Positions 33,602-42,437 of a stretch of 64,000 bases of DNA are shown piece by piece. This DNA is from SHVO01 sp964576515. Lineage in GTDB: Bacteria; Pseudomonadota; Alphaproteobacteria; Rhodospirillales; Rhodospirillaceae. The stretch covers positions 62,001 to 126,000 of the forward strand of contig CAZNUW010000009.1 of assembly GCA_964576515.1 (NCBI GenBank). The letters run 5' to 3'. The notes under the pieces are model-generated. The model was not told where the DNA came from. It saw nothing but the letters and a program-made list of their open reading frames with translations, and did not search any database. The translations under genes and the position numbers were made by a program. Each line of letters starts with the position of its first letter. The stretch's first letter is position 1.

Positions 33602-35710
33602 GAACAATTTACCGAGGAGCACGACGGCGAACACGAGGAACATGATGACGGCCGCGCCGCCCGCGCCCGCCTGCCGGCCCGTCAGGACCGCGGACTCCTG
33701 GCGGTCGATCTGACCGTGCTCGAGGTCGTAAACAAGTTTTTCGGCGGTGGCGTATTCGGCCTTCGCCCACGTAAAGCCTTCGGCGTCCTTCTGGCGTTCC
33801 TCGGGATTGTCGAGATAGTTGAACATCTCGGCGAGGTTGCCCTTACGGATCAGCTTGGGGAGTTCCTTCTCGATCTCCTTGCGCTTGTTGCGGTTCTGGT
33901 AGCTGGTGACGACCGACCCCATCAGTCCGCCGACCCATTGGGCCAATCCGTAAAGCGCCTCGGGACCAAGACGCCATTGCACGATGGCGAGCACGCTCAA
34001 CATGCCGATGGTGGCGCGGTCGGGGCGCTGGTCGTTCATCGCGTCGATCTGACTGCCGGTGCCCTTGGCGTAACGGGCGCGCAGGAACGCCGCGACATGA
34101 CGATCGACCGGCCATACTTTCGTATTCGCGGTCTTGGCCACCGCATCGAGCGCGGGCAATACGCCTTTGACTTCCATCACATACTGTTCGGCGATCAGCG
34201 GGCTCATGCACGGCTGCCACTCGTTCAGTTCGTAAACGCAGCGCTCGATGCCCGCGCCGGAGTTCTGATCCTTGAGGAAGTTGCGTAGCTCGCGGAACAC
34301 GCCTTCATACTGCTGGTTCTCGGCGACATGTTTGATCTGCGCGCCGATCCAGTACCGCCACAGTTCGCGCGTGATGAAGTCGATGTAGGACTGTAACTTT
34401 TGCTTACGCAACATCGCGACCGCCAGCGACGATCCGAAGCCTTCGATGAACAGGCGGAAGTCGCGGTAGCGGATCGGCGCCCGCGGATCGAGCAGCATGA
34501 GCACACGCGCGATAATGATGTCGTCGGCGTCGCCCTTGCCGAGCGCCGCCCCTGTCCCCTTGATCGCGCTGGCGATCGAATCCGCGAGGTCGTTGAGTTC
34601 AAGCCCGCGCCGGATCCAGACCTCGAGCGTGCCGTCGGCGATGATCGAGAGCGCCTTATCCCAATTCTGATACATCGCGTAGGACAGCGGCCGGATGGAG
34701 TGGAACTCCTGCTCGGCGAAGCGCATCGGGCGCTGGGATTGCGGCTCCGACTTCGCCTGAATGGGCGTCAGGCGCTTGCCGTTGAGCCACAGGTCGATGT
34801 TGTTGGGCTGCCAGCGCTGTTCGGCGTCGTCGGTGAGCATGCCGCGTAGGCACTCGATGAGCGCCACGGGCACGCGTTCGTCGCCCACCAGCGCCGCATA
34901 GGACCCGATCTGAATCTTGCGGCGGATGACTTCATGGTCCGACATGCCCGCCATCGGGTTGCGCCCCAGCGCAATCAGCAGGACCGAAGCGCCGAAAGCG
35001 TACATATCGTCGGCGTAACTGCCCGCGCCGCGCCCAGAGGGCTGCGCCATACCGGAATCGATGGTCTCAACCACGACCGGCTGATCGTGCGCGGGAACCG
35101 AGGTCACGCAATCGCCGAGCACGATCTTCGTTTTTTGCTCGTCGATGTAATAGAGATTGTCCGGGCGGATCGCGCGGTGCGTAACGCCCTTGAGGCCGAG
35201 TTCGATCAAACCTTCGGCGATGGGCTTGATGACCGTGCGCGCGAACAGGTGATCGGGGATGCGTTTCGCGCCGCCGTAGTGCGCGTCCATCACCTTACCG
35301 CCGAGCGGCCGGTGATAGATCACGATCACGCATTTGCGCTCCAGGAGCGGCCATTCGGCGACGCCCCAATCGACCATGTGCAGCACGGCCGGAATCTCGA
35401 GCCCCTTGAGCACGCGCATGACCGAGACACGCGCGGGCATGTCGGGACGGCACACCAAGGCGTAGAGCGGACGGCCCTCCTGCTTGCGGTCCGCCACTTC
35501 GTAGGCGAGCGCGTTGGGCATATCGAGACTGGGGATCGGGCGATCGCAAAAAATCGTGAAGCGATCCCGGACGATAATGTAGCTGCCGCTTGGAGATGAG
35601 GGTACGACCACCGTCCCCGGATTTGGGGGCGGCGGCGTGGGCGCTGCCGGAGGGGCAGCCGCGGGCGCTCTTTCTTGCGCCGGTCTGAGGTCCGCAGCCG
35701 CTTCGGCCAT
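33599..35710 (-). CDS. Tail-anchored protein-kinase-like protein (probable pseudokinase)
   Basis: 703 residues from the ATG at 35710, which has GAGGG 7 nt upstream. A proline/alanine-rich N-terminus (about 10-40) leads to a Ser/Thr-kinase-like domain (about 45-320). The catalytic-loop motif reads HRAIRPDN (178-185): the catalytic HRD aspartate is A180, though N185 remains; the DFG position reads GDC (199-201) with D200 retained, and no clear glycine-rich loop or VAIK lysine is seen. A long helical region (about 340-670) follows, and one C-terminal hydrophobic span (VIMFLVFAVVLLGKLF) anchors the protein by its tail. Likely a scaffold rather than an active kinase. The stop codon lies in a palindromic repeat. 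Confidence 0.7.
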   Translation of the reverse strand: MAEAAADLRPAQERAPAAAPPAAPTPPPPNPGTVVVPSSPSGSYIIVRDRFTIFCDRPIPSLDMPNALAYEVADRKQEGRPLYALVCRPDMPARVSVMRVLKGLEIPAVLHMVDWGVAEWPLLERKCVIVIYHRPLGGKVMDAHYGGAKRIPDHLFARTVIKPIAEGLIELGLKGVTHRAIRPDNLYYIDEQKTKIVLGDCVTSVPAHDQPVVVETIDSGMAQPSGRGAGSYADDMYAFGASVLLIALGRNPMAGMSDHEVIRRKIQIGSYAALVGDERVPVALIECLRGMLTDDAEQRWQPNNIDLWLNGKRLTPIQAKSEPQSQRPMRFAEQEFHSIRPLSYAMYQNWDKALSIIADGTLEVWIRRGLELNDLADSIASAIKGTGAALGKGDADDIIIARVLMLLDPRAPIRYRDFRLFIEGFGSSLAVAMLRKQKLQSYIDFITRELWRYWIGAQIKHVAENQQYEGVFRELRNFLKDQNSGAGIERCVYELNEWQPCMSPLIAEQYVMEVKGVLPALDAVAKTANTKVWPVDRHVAAFLRARYAKGTGSQIDAMNDQRPDRATIGMLSVLAIVQWRLGPEALYGLAQWVGGLMGSVVTSYQNRNKRKEIEKELPKLIRKGNLAEMFNYLDNPEERQKDAEGFTWAKAEYATAEKLVYDLEHGQIDRQESAVLTGRQAGAGGAAVIMFLVFAVVLLGKLF

Positions 35711-35911
35711 GGGACTTCCCTCAATAGCGATCGGACCCGCTTCTGCGGGTCCAACCGTCATTGTAGGGAAAGGCGCGCGGCAACACAACGGCCATAAAAG
35801 CCGTTAACCCCGGGTTTTCCTGGGTTTAGGTCCGCGCTCTAGGCCAGAAAAGCGCCCGCTTAGCGTCTTCCGTCCCAATAGAATCGGAGGGCGCTGGAGT
35901 ATCTTTTATTT

Positions 35912-35961
35912 GAGCCGGTTCTTATCGGAAAACCGCTCACACTTTTCCGGAACCGGCTCTA
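35912..35961. repeat. Palindromic intergenic element, copy 2 (ends in stop codon of purA)
   Basis: GAGCCGGTTC-TTAT-CGGAAAA-CCGCTCACAC-TTTTCCG-GAACCGGCTC followed by TA; both arms pair perfectly. The terminal CTA at 35959-35961 is the TAG stop codon of purA on the minus strand, the same arrangement as copy 1. It may also act as the purA terminator or mRNA-end stabiliser. Confidence 0.88.
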
Positions 35962-37248
35962 ATCGGCAAAGGGATCACGGACGAGGATGGTGTCCTCGCG
36001 CTGGGGGCTGGTGGACAAAAGCGCCACCGGAGCCTCGATCAACTCCTCCACCCGGCGGATGTATTTGATGGCGTCGGCGGGCAATTGGGCCCAGCTCCGC
36101 GCGCCCTGGGTCGACGACTGCCAGCCCGGCAGGGTCTCGTAGATCGGCTTTACGGCGGCCTGTTCGCTGACCGAGGACGGCAGGCGGCGGATGCGCGTGC
36201 CGTTCAAGTCGTATCCCACGCAGATCTTAAGTTCGGGCAGGGTGTCGAGCACGTCCAGCTTGGTGAAGGCGATGCCGGTGATGCCGCCGATCTTGATGGC
36301 CTGGCGCACCATGACGGCGTCGAACCAGCCGCAGCGGCGCTTGCGGCCCGTGACGGTGCCGAATTCATGCCCGCGCTGCCCCAGCAACTGCCCGGTTTCG
36401 TCGGTGAGCTCGGTCGGGAACGGACCGGAGCCGACGCGCGTCGTGTAGGCCTTGGTGATCCCCAGGACGTAACCGACGCTGCCCGGTCCGATGCCCGAAC
36501 CGGCCGCGGCCTGGCCCGAGACGGTGTTGGACGAGGTAACATAGGGATACGTGCCGTGATCGACATCGAGCATGGCGCCTTGCGCGCCTTCAAACAGGAT
36601 GCGGGCGCGGTTCTGGCGCGCGTCGGCCATGATCTCCCACACCGGCGCCGCGAACGGCAGGATCTTCGGGGCGATCTCCTTCAAGTGCGCGAGCACCTCG
36701 GCGGCCTCGATTTCCGCGTGGCCGACGCCGCGCAGGAGCGCGTTGTGGTGCGCGAGCAGGCGTTCGACCTTCGCGGCCAGGGCCGGCGGGTCGCCCAGGT
36801 CGCAGATGCGGATGGCGCGGCGCGCGGTCTTGTCTTCATAGGCGGGACCGATGCCCCTGCCCGTCGTGCCGATCTGACCGGCGCCGGCGGCGGCTTCACG
36901 CGCCTGATCGAGCGTGCGGTGCAAAGGCAGGATGAGCACGGCGTTGTCGGCGAGTTTCAGGACGTCGGGCGTGATCTTCACGCCCTGGTCGCCGATGCGC
37001 TTGATCTCGTCGAGCAGCGCCTGCGGATCGACCACGACGCCGTTGCCGATGATGGAGGGCTTGCCGCGCACAACGCCCGAGGGAAGCAACGAGAGCTTGT
37101 AGGTCTGGTCGCCGATGACGAGGGTGTGGCCCGCGTTGTGGCCACCCTGGAAGCGCACGACCATATCGGCGCGTTCCGACAGCCAATCGACGATCTTGCC
37201 TTTGCCTTCGTCGCCCCACTGAGAGCCGACTACCGCGACGTTACCCAT
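35959..37248 (-). CDS. purA: Adenylosuccinate synthetase
   Basis: Catalyses the GTP-dependent step from IMP and aspartate to adenylosuccinate in AMP synthesis. It is 429 residues from the ATG at 37248 (MGNVAVVGSQWGDEGKGKIV), with GGAG 5 nt upstream; a GTG 6 nt earlier is in frame but poorly placed. The P-loop GDEGKGK, the GHNAGHT motif (FQGGHNAGHTLVIG) and the C-terminal GPxR-like region (DPFAD end) are intact. The palindromic element at 35912-35961 provides the stop codon, so the last residues may have been reshaped by its insertion. Confidence 0.98.
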   Translation of the reverse strand: MGNVAVVGSQWGDEGKGKIVDWLSERADMVVRFQGGHNAGHTLVIGDQTYKLSLLPSGVVRGKPSIIGNGVVVDPQALLDEIKRIGDQGVKITPDVLKLADNAVLILPLHRTLDQAREAAAGAGQIGTTGRGIGPAYEDKTARRAIRICDLGDPPALAAKVERLLAHHNALLRGVGHAEIEAAEVLAHLKEIAPKILPFAAPVWEIMADARQNRARILFEGAQGAMLDVDHGTYPYVTSSNTVSGQAAAGSGIGPGSVGYVLGITKAYTTRVGSGPFPTELTDETGQLLGQRGHEFGTVTGRKRRCGWFDAVMVRQAIKIGGITGIAFTKLDVLDTLPELKICVGYDLNGTRIRRLPSSVSEQAAVKPIYETLPGWQSSTQGARSWAQLPADAIKYIRRVEELIEAPVALLSTSPQREDTILVRDPFAD

Positions 37249-37338
37249 ATCCACTCCATTCGATCATGCCGTACAGGCGGGCGCGGTTATACGCGCGTCC
37301 ACAAGGTTCAACAAGCAACAGGTATTGTAAGGGATTAG

Positions 37339-37647
37339 CTATCTTAAGGGGTCGCGGCGCGGTTGCTCGGCGAAACGAACGCGCAGTTTGGCTTCGGCCT
37401 TCCGGGCGTAATGTTTGACCAGGGGAAAGCCCATCAAGGCCATGAGCGCCGCCGGGATACAGGCGTAGAGGATCCCGGCCTCCAGCCCCTCCATGCCCTG
37501 GCGCGAGATGAACTCGTAAATGCCCCGGCCGATGGACACGAAAATAAACGCCCAGACGACCCCATTACGCATCCGGGCGTTGCGCTGAATCTGCTCAAGT
37601 TCGAGCTGGAAAAGCTCCTCGCGGAGGGCGGGCGACGGCGTGACCAT
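37339..37647 (-). CDS. Small membrane protein (102 aa), unknown function
   Basis: Short protein with a helical, charged N-terminus (REELFQLELEQIQRNARMRN), a first hydrophobic span (GVVWAFIFVSIGRGIYEFI), a second (GLEAGILYACIPAALMALMGFPLV) and a basic tail (HYARKAEAKLRVRFAEQPRR). Two membrane helices with both ends probably cytoplasmic are predicted by eye. It lies between serA and purA on the same strand and may be co-transcribed. No family is recognised. Confidence 0.65.
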   Translation of the reverse strand: MVTPSPALREELFQLELEQIQRNARMRNGVVWAFIFVSIGRGIYEFISRQGMEGLEAGILYACIPAALMALMGFPLVKHYARKAEAKLRVRFAEQPRRDPLR

Positions 37648-37724
37648 GGAACGATCCTAACGCGCGGGCGGGACTAGGGGAAACCCGTTTTCCCGGCCCG
37701 CGCGCCGTTGTGACCGCATTCCCC

Positions 37725-39305
37725 CTAAAAGGCCAAACTCCGGGCCTGGCGGACGTGCGGCAGGGTCTTAACCTTCGCCAGAACGTCGTCCGTGACCGCC
37801 TGATCCAGCTTCAAAAGCGCGATGGCGTCACCGCCCGAGCGTGTGCGGCCAAGGTGGAACGAAGCGATATTGATGCCGGACTGACCCAAAAGCGTACCCA
37901 AAGCGCCGATGAAACCGGGTTTGTCGTTGTTGGCAACAAACAGCATATGCGGGCCCACCTCGGCTTCGATGTGGATGGAATCGAGATCCACAAGGCGCGG
38001 CATGCTGCCGAACAAGGTACCCGAGACAGTCGAAGTCTGGGCATCCGTAACAACTGTTAGAGAGATCAGCGTCTGGTAGAGGTCGTGCTCGCCGCGCTTG
38101 ACCTCGGTCACCTTGATGTCGCGCTCGCGCGCGATGGTCGGCGCGTTCACCATGTTCACGCTTTCCATCAAGGGCCCCAACAATCCTTTCAGAGCGATGG
38201 CGGTGAGCGGGCGCGTGTTCAAGTCCGCGACATGGCCGGCGTATTCCACCGTGACTCCCTTCAGGCCCGACTGGACGATCTGCCCGGCGAAGCTGCCCAG
38301 CTCCTCGGCGAGCTTCATGTAGGGGCGCAGCTTCGGCGCGTCCTCGGCCGAGACGGACGCCATGTTCAAGGCGTTCGAGACCGCGCCGGTCAAAAGGTAA
38401 TCGGAGATCTGCTCGGCGATCTGAAGCGCCACATTCTCCTGCGCCTCGTTGGTGGATGCGCCCAGGTGCGGCGTGCAGACGACATTTTCCATACCGAAGA
38501 GGATATTGGACTTCGCGGGCTCCTCCTCGAACACGTCGAAGGCGGCGCCGGCCACATGACCGGCTTCAACCGCTTTCTTGAGGTCCGCTTCCACGACCAA
38601 TCCGCCGCGCGCGCAGTTGATGATGCGCACGCCCTTCTTCATTTTCGCGATGGCCTTGGAATCGATGAGATTGCGGGTGTGGTCGGTCAAGGGCGTATGC
38701 AGGGTGATGAAATCCGCGCGGGCGTAGATGGTGTCGAGATCCGCCTTCTCGACGCCGAGGTCGCGGGCGCGTTCCTCGGAGAGATAAGGGTCGAAGGCCA
38801 GCACCTTCATCTTCAAACCGAGCGCGCGGTCGGCGACGATGGAGCCGATGTTGCCGCAGCCGATGACGCCGAGAGTCTTGCCGAACAACTCGACGCCCAT
38901 GAACTTCGACTTCTCCCACTTGCCCGCGTGGGTCGACGCGTTGGCGGAAGGAATCTGCCGGGCGAGCGCCATCATCATCGAGATCGCATGTTCGGCGGTC
39001 GTGATCGCATTGCCGAACGGCGTGTTCATGACAACGACGCCGCGCGCGGTGGCGGCTTCCACATCGACGTTGTCGACGCCGATCCCGGCGCGGCCGACGA
39101 CCTTCAGATTGGGCGCCGCGGCCAGCACCTCGGCCGTGACCTTGGTGTTGGAGCGTACCGCGAGACCGTCGTAGTCCTTGATGATCGCCAGAAGTTCCTG
39201 GGGAGAGAGGCCGGTTTTCACATCCGCATCGACGCCGCGGGTCTTAAAGATCTCGACCGCGGCGGGCGACAACTTGTCGCTGATCAACACTCTCGGTTTA
39301 GCCAT
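37725..39305 (-). CDS. serA: D-3-phosphoglycerate dehydrogenase
   Basis: First enzyme of serine synthesis: oxidises 3-phosphoglycerate with NAD. It is 526 residues, the long form with an intervening domain plus a C-terminal ACT domain for serine feedback. N-terminal substrate domain (MAKPRVLISDKLSPAAVEIF), NAD loop LGVIGCGNIGSIVADRA, catalytic-histidine region CTPHLGASTNEAQENVA, and a C-terminal ACT segment around NDKPGFIGALGTLLGQSGIN. It follows rarD, which follows serC, so both serine-pathway genes share a transcription unit interrupted by rarD. Confidence 0.98.
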   Translation of the reverse strand: MAKPRVLISDKLSPAAVEIFKTRGVDADVKTGLSPQELLAIIKDYDGLAVRSNTKVTAEVLAAAPNLKVVGRAGIGVDNVDVEAATARGVVVMNTPFGNAITTAEHAISMMMALARQIPSANASTHAGKWEKSKFMGVELFGKTLGVIGCGNIGSIVADRALGLKMKVLAFDPYLSEERARDLGVEKADLDTIYARADFITLHTPLTDHTRNLIDSKAIAKMKKGVRIINCARGGLVVEADLKKAVEAGHVAGAAFDVFEEEPAKSNILFGMENVVCTPHLGASTNEAQENVALQIAEQISDYLLTGAVSNALNMASVSAEDAPKLRPYMKLAEELGSFAGQIVQSGLKGVTVEYAGHVADLNTRPLTAIALKGLLGPLMESVNMVNAPTIARERDIKVTEVKRGEHDLYQTLISLTVVTDAQTSTVSGTLFGSMPRLVDLDSIHIEAEVGPHMLFVANNDKPGFIGALGTLLGQSGINIASFHLGRTRSGGDAIALLKLDQAVTDDVLAKVKTLPHVRQARSLAF

Positions 39306-39345
39306 CTCACTCCCTCCCAGAAGACTCGATTGGTGAAAATTCAGA

Positions 39346-40260
39346 TCAAGCGTTATGCGCGGTCTCGGACCCCTTCGCGGTCAGACTGTCGAAGATGGCG
39401 ATCGCGATCGCCGCCCAAATGAAGGCAAAGGATACAAGGTCTCCCAGCTCGAACGGTTCCCCGAACCCGAACACCGCGAGAAGCAGCGAGATCGTCGGCG
39501 CCAGATATTGCAGGAACCCCATCGTGGTCATACGCACCCGGCGCATGGCGGCGGCGAAGAACGCCATCGGCGCGATGGTGAACACGCCCCCGACGAACAG
39601 AAGGACGTCGCGCTTCATGTTCCCGGCGAGGAACATCCCCGTACCGTGAAAATGCCACCAGACGATCATGCCGGCGGCGATGGGCGCGACAAGCGCCGTC
39701 TCGACCAGCAGACCATCCATGGCCGCGACAGGCGCGCGTTTGCGGAAGTAGCCGTACAAGCCAAATGTCACCGTCAAGCTCAAGGCGATCCAGGGCAACC
39801 TGCCGAACGCGATGAGCTGCACGATCACGCCGCATGTCGCAAGGCCGACGCAAAAAAGACGGATGCGCGAGGGCTTCTCGCGCAGGAGGAAAATCCCGAA
39901 GGCGAAGGAGATCACCGGGGTCATGTAATAGCCGAGCGCGGACTCGACGAGCTGATCGGTGACCAGCGCATACATGAACATCGTCCAATTCACGGTGATG
40001 AGAACGCTGGTGAGGACCAGTGTCCACAACGTGCTTGGCGTGCGGAGGATGGCGCGGATCTCGGCCGTGCGTCCGCGAACCACTGTGAGGAGGCCGAGCA
40101 CGACGGCGCACCACATGATGCGGTGCGCCGTCATTTCGATGGCGGAGACCTCATGCAGAAGCCACCAAAAGAGCGGCAGGAATCCCCAAAGCAGATAAGC
40201 GCTGACGGCATACACGATGCCGGCACGCTCCTCCGAAGGCGGGAGGCCCTGCTCGCTCAA
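39346..40260 (-). CDS. rarD: EamA-family transporter RarD-like
   Basis: Inner-membrane drug/metabolite exporter of 304 residues with ten hydrophobic helices and the RarD-type start GIVYAVSAYLLWGFLPLFWW. Other family stretches are ALVTDQLVESALGYYMTPVI and TMGFLQYLAPTISLLLAVFGFGE. The substrate is unknown; RarD is named from a chloramphenicol-sensitivity phenotype. The ATG lies 3 nt after the serC stop and its stop is 40 nt before serA. Its place inside the serine operon suggests a metabolite-export link (for example amino acids), which is inference only. Confidence 0.88.
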   Translation of the reverse strand: MSEQGLPPSEERAGIVYAVSAYLLWGFLPLFWWLLHEVSAIEMTAHRIMWCAVVLGLLTVVRGRTAEIRAILRTPSTLWTLVLTSVLITVNWTMFMYALVTDQLVESALGYYMTPVISFAFGIFLLREKPSRIRLFCVGLATCGVIVQLIAFGRLPWIALSLTVTFGLYGYFRKRAPVAAMDGLLVETALVAPIAAGMIVWWHFHGTGMFLAGNMKRDVLLFVGGVFTIAPMAFFAAAMRRVRMTTMGFLQYLAPTISLLLAVFGFGEPFELGDLVSFAFIWAAIAIAIFDSLTAKGSETAHNA

Positions 40261-40263
40261 GGG

Positions 40264-41424
40264 TTAGGCAGTCTGGACTTCGCTATGCGCCCACTCGATC
40301 CACGGCAGCAGAGCTTCGATGTCGGCGGTGTCGACGGTGGCGCCGCCCCAGATCCGCAAGCCCGGCGGGGCGTCGCGGTAGCTGGCGACGTCGAGCGCAA
40401 CGCCTTCCTTCTCGAGCAGCGCGGCGAGTTTTTTGGCCGCCTCGGCCTGCTTGTCCGCGGGTAGCGAGGTGAACCAATCCGCGGTGATCTTGAGGCAGAT
40501 CGAGGTGCAGGAGCGCGTCTCGGGTTTTTCGGCCAGGAAGGCGATCCAGTTCTTCTTCGCGACCCAATCGCTGATGACTTTGAGATTGGCTTCCGAACGC
40601 GCGATGAGGGCCTTCAGGCCGCCGACGCTCTCGGCCCAGGCGAGACCGTCCACGGCGTCCTCGACGCAGAGCATCGAGACGGTGTTGATGGTGTCGCCCT
40701 CGAAGATGCCTTCGCTGAGTTTGCCCTTGGAGGTCAGGCGGAAGATTTTCGGCAACGGCCAGGGCGGCGTATAGCTTTCCAGGCGCTGCACGGCGCGCGG
40801 CGAGATGATCAGCATCCCGTGCTGCGCCTCGCCGCCGAGCACCTTCTGCCAGGAGTAGGTGGTGATATCGAGCTTGTCCCACGGCATATCCATCGCGAAC
40901 ACGGCGGACGTCGCGTCGCAGATGGTGAGGCCCTGACGGTTCGCGGGAATCCAATCGCCGTTCGGAACGCGGACGCCGGACGTCGTGCCGTTCCAGGTGA
41001 AGACGACGTCGTTGTCGAAGTTGACGTCAGCCAAGTTCGGGAGCGTGCCGTAGTCGGACTTCAGCACGCGCGCGTCCTTCAACTTGAGCTGCTTCACGAC
41101 GTCCGTGACCCAGCCTTCGCCGAAGCTTTCCCAGGCAAGCATATCGACCGGGCGGGCGCCCAGCACCGACCAGAGCATCATTTCGACCGCGCCGGTGTCG
41201 GACGCGGGCACGATGGCGATGCGGTAGTCGGCGGGCACGCCGAGGATCGCGCGGGTCTTTTCGATGACGGCCTTGATGCGGGCCTTCGGACCCTTCGCGC
41301 GGTGCGAGCGACCGACAAAGGCGTCCTTCAGAGCGTCGAGTGTCCATCCCGGACGCTTCGCGCACGGGCCGGAAGAAAACTGGTTACGCGCGGGGCGTGT
41401 GGCGGGTTTCGGGCTGGCGGACAT
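40264..41424 (-). CDS. serC: Phosphoserine aminotransferase
   Basis: PLP enzyme, second step of serine synthesis, making phosphoserine from 3-phosphohydroxypyruvate; also used in pyridoxal-phosphate synthesis in some bacteria. It is 386 residues from the ATG at 41424 (MSASPKPATRPARNQFSSGP); a longer in-frame reading covers the leader RNA and is rejected. The PLP-lysine region reads DITTYSWQKVLGGEAQHG. Upstream lie a strong promoter (41494-41522) and a two-hairpin leader whose last stem contains the AAGGAT ribosome-binding site, as in the serC leader described in alphaproteobacteria. It heads serC-rarD-serA. Confidence 0.96.
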   Translation of the reverse strand: MSASPKPATRPARNQFSSGPCAKRPGWTLDALKDAFVGRSHRAKGPKARIKAVIEKTRAILGVPADYRIAIVPASDTGAVEMMLWSVLGARPVDMLAWESFGEGWVTDVVKQLKLKDARVLKSDYGTLPNLADVNFDNDVVFTWNGTTSGVRVPNGDWIPANRQGLTICDATSAVFAMDMPWDKLDITTYSWQKVLGGEAQHGMLIISPRAVQRLESYTPPWPLPKIFRLTSKGKLSEGIFEGDTINTVSMLCVEDAVDGLAWAESVGGLKALIARSEANLKVISDWVAKKNWIAFLAEKPETRSCTSICLKITADWFTSLPADKQAEAAKKLAALLEKEGVALDVASYRDAPPGLRIWGGATVDTADIEALLPWIEWAHSEVQTA

Positions 41425-41490
41425 GGGAGCAATACGATCCTTCGACAGACGGTACGGCGAAGGATTTTTTGGTCCCCCACCCAAAGGGGG
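41425..41490 (-). promoter_or_regulatory. serC leader RNA candidate (two hairpins, ribosome-binding-site sequestration)
   Basis: On the minus strand the leader folds as CCCCC-TTTGGGT-GGGGG (41490-41474), an A-rich linker, then ATCCTTCG-N13-CGAAGGAT (41465-41437), a perfect 8-bp stem whose 3' arm includes the AAGGA element 13 nt before the serC ATG. A final stem overlapping the ribosome-binding site is the hallmark of the alphaproteobacterial serC leader motif; the ligand or regulator is unknown. Confidence 0.65.
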
Positions 41491-41493
41491 CGG

Positions 41494-41522
41494 AGTGTAG
41501 GAACCGGTCCGGGTGGCGTCAA
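41494..41522 (-). promoter_or_regulatory. Sigma-70-type promoter of serC-rarD-serA
   Basis: TTGACG (41522-41517), a 17-nt spacer and TACACT (41499-41494) on the minus strand. The start site would fall about 7 nt further, giving a leader of some 60-65 nt that begins at the first hairpin. It is the best vegetative-type promoter noticed in the window. Confidence 0.75.
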
Positions 41523-41550
41523 TGCGGCCCAAGGCCTTGGGACGGCTGGA

Positions 41551-42375
41551 TTAATAAACTCCGCCGCCCGGCAGGACGTGCCCGTGGTTCAGGGGGCCGT
41601 GCCCCTTCCCCAACCCCGGGGCGGTGAGGATCGCGGCGCGGACATACGCGCGGGCGCGGGCGACGGCGTCCTCCAGCGAGAGCCGTTGCGACAGGCCGGC
41701 CGCGATGGACGAGGCCAGCGTGCATCCGGTGCCGTGGGTGGAGGCGGTGTCGATGCGCGTATCCTCGAACCGGGTGACACGGTCGCGCGTGATGAGAAGA
41801 TCGAGGAGGCGTTCGCCGTCCAGGTGCCCGCCCTTGAGCAGCACCGCGTCGGCCCCCAGCGCGCGGCAGGCGTCGACGGCGTTTTCCATGTCGGCGACGG
41901 TTCGGAGGGTCCGCCCGGTGAGGACTTCGGCCTCCGGCAAATTGGGGGTGACGACGGCGGCGCCGCGCACAAGACGTTCGATCAGCGCGTGGGACGCATC
42001 CTCAGCGAAAAGCGCGTGACCGCCCTTCGCGCGCATCACGGGATCGATTACGCGCGGGACGCCGGGTGCGCAGCGCGCCAAGGCGTCCGCGACGGCTTCG
42101 ATCATGGGGCGCGACGCCAACATGCCGGTCTTGATGACATCCGCGCCGATGTCCGAGACCACCGCTTCGATCTGGCCCGCGACGATGTCGAGCGGCACCT
42201 CGTGCACGGCGGTGACGCCGAGGGTGTTCTGCACGGTGATGGCGGTCACGGCCGTCATGGCGTAGGCGCCGAGGCAGGTGACGGCCTTGATGTCGGCCTG
42301 AATGCCCGCCCCGCCGCCGGAATCGGACCCGGCGATAATGAGGACGCGTCCCGGCGTTTTTGAATTCGATGTCAT
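41551..42375 (-). CDS. thiD: Hydroxymethylpyrimidine/phosphomethylpyrimidine kinase
   Basis: Thiamine-pathway kinase that phosphorylates HMP and HMP-P. It is 274 residues with a ribokinase-like fold: VLIIAGSDSGGGAGIQADIK is the substrate-site start, DPVMRAKGGHALFAEDA lies mid-protein, and STHGTGCTLASSIAAGL carries the anion-hole GTGC and catalytic base region. No thiE or other thiamine gene is adjacent and no TPP riboswitch was recognised upstream. It ends 29 nt before the serC promoter and 62 nt after the chemoreceptor stop on the same strand. Confidence 0.95.
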   Translation of the reverse strand: MTSNSKTPGRVLIIAGSDSGGGAGIQADIKAVTCLGAYAMTAVTAITVQNTLGVTAVHEVPLDIVAGQIEAVVSDIGADVIKTGMLASRPMIEAVADALARCAPGVPRVIDPVMRAKGGHALFAEDASHALIERLVRGAAVVTPNLPEAEVLTGRTLRTVADMENAVDACRALGADAVLLKGGHLDGERLLDLLITRDRVTRFEDTRIDTASTHGTGCTLASSIAAGLSQRLSLEDAVARARAYVRAAILTAPGLGKGHGPLNHGHVLPGGGVY

Positions 42376-42437
42376 GCCCCCAAGATAGACGGGGGCAATG
42401 AGCAGGGCAAATAAGAGGGTTCGCGGCGCGGGAGCCG

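Noticed and set aside
41425..41532. 36-residue N-terminal extension of serC
   Set aside because: It would translate the leader hairpins and part of the -10 region; the family start is at 41424.
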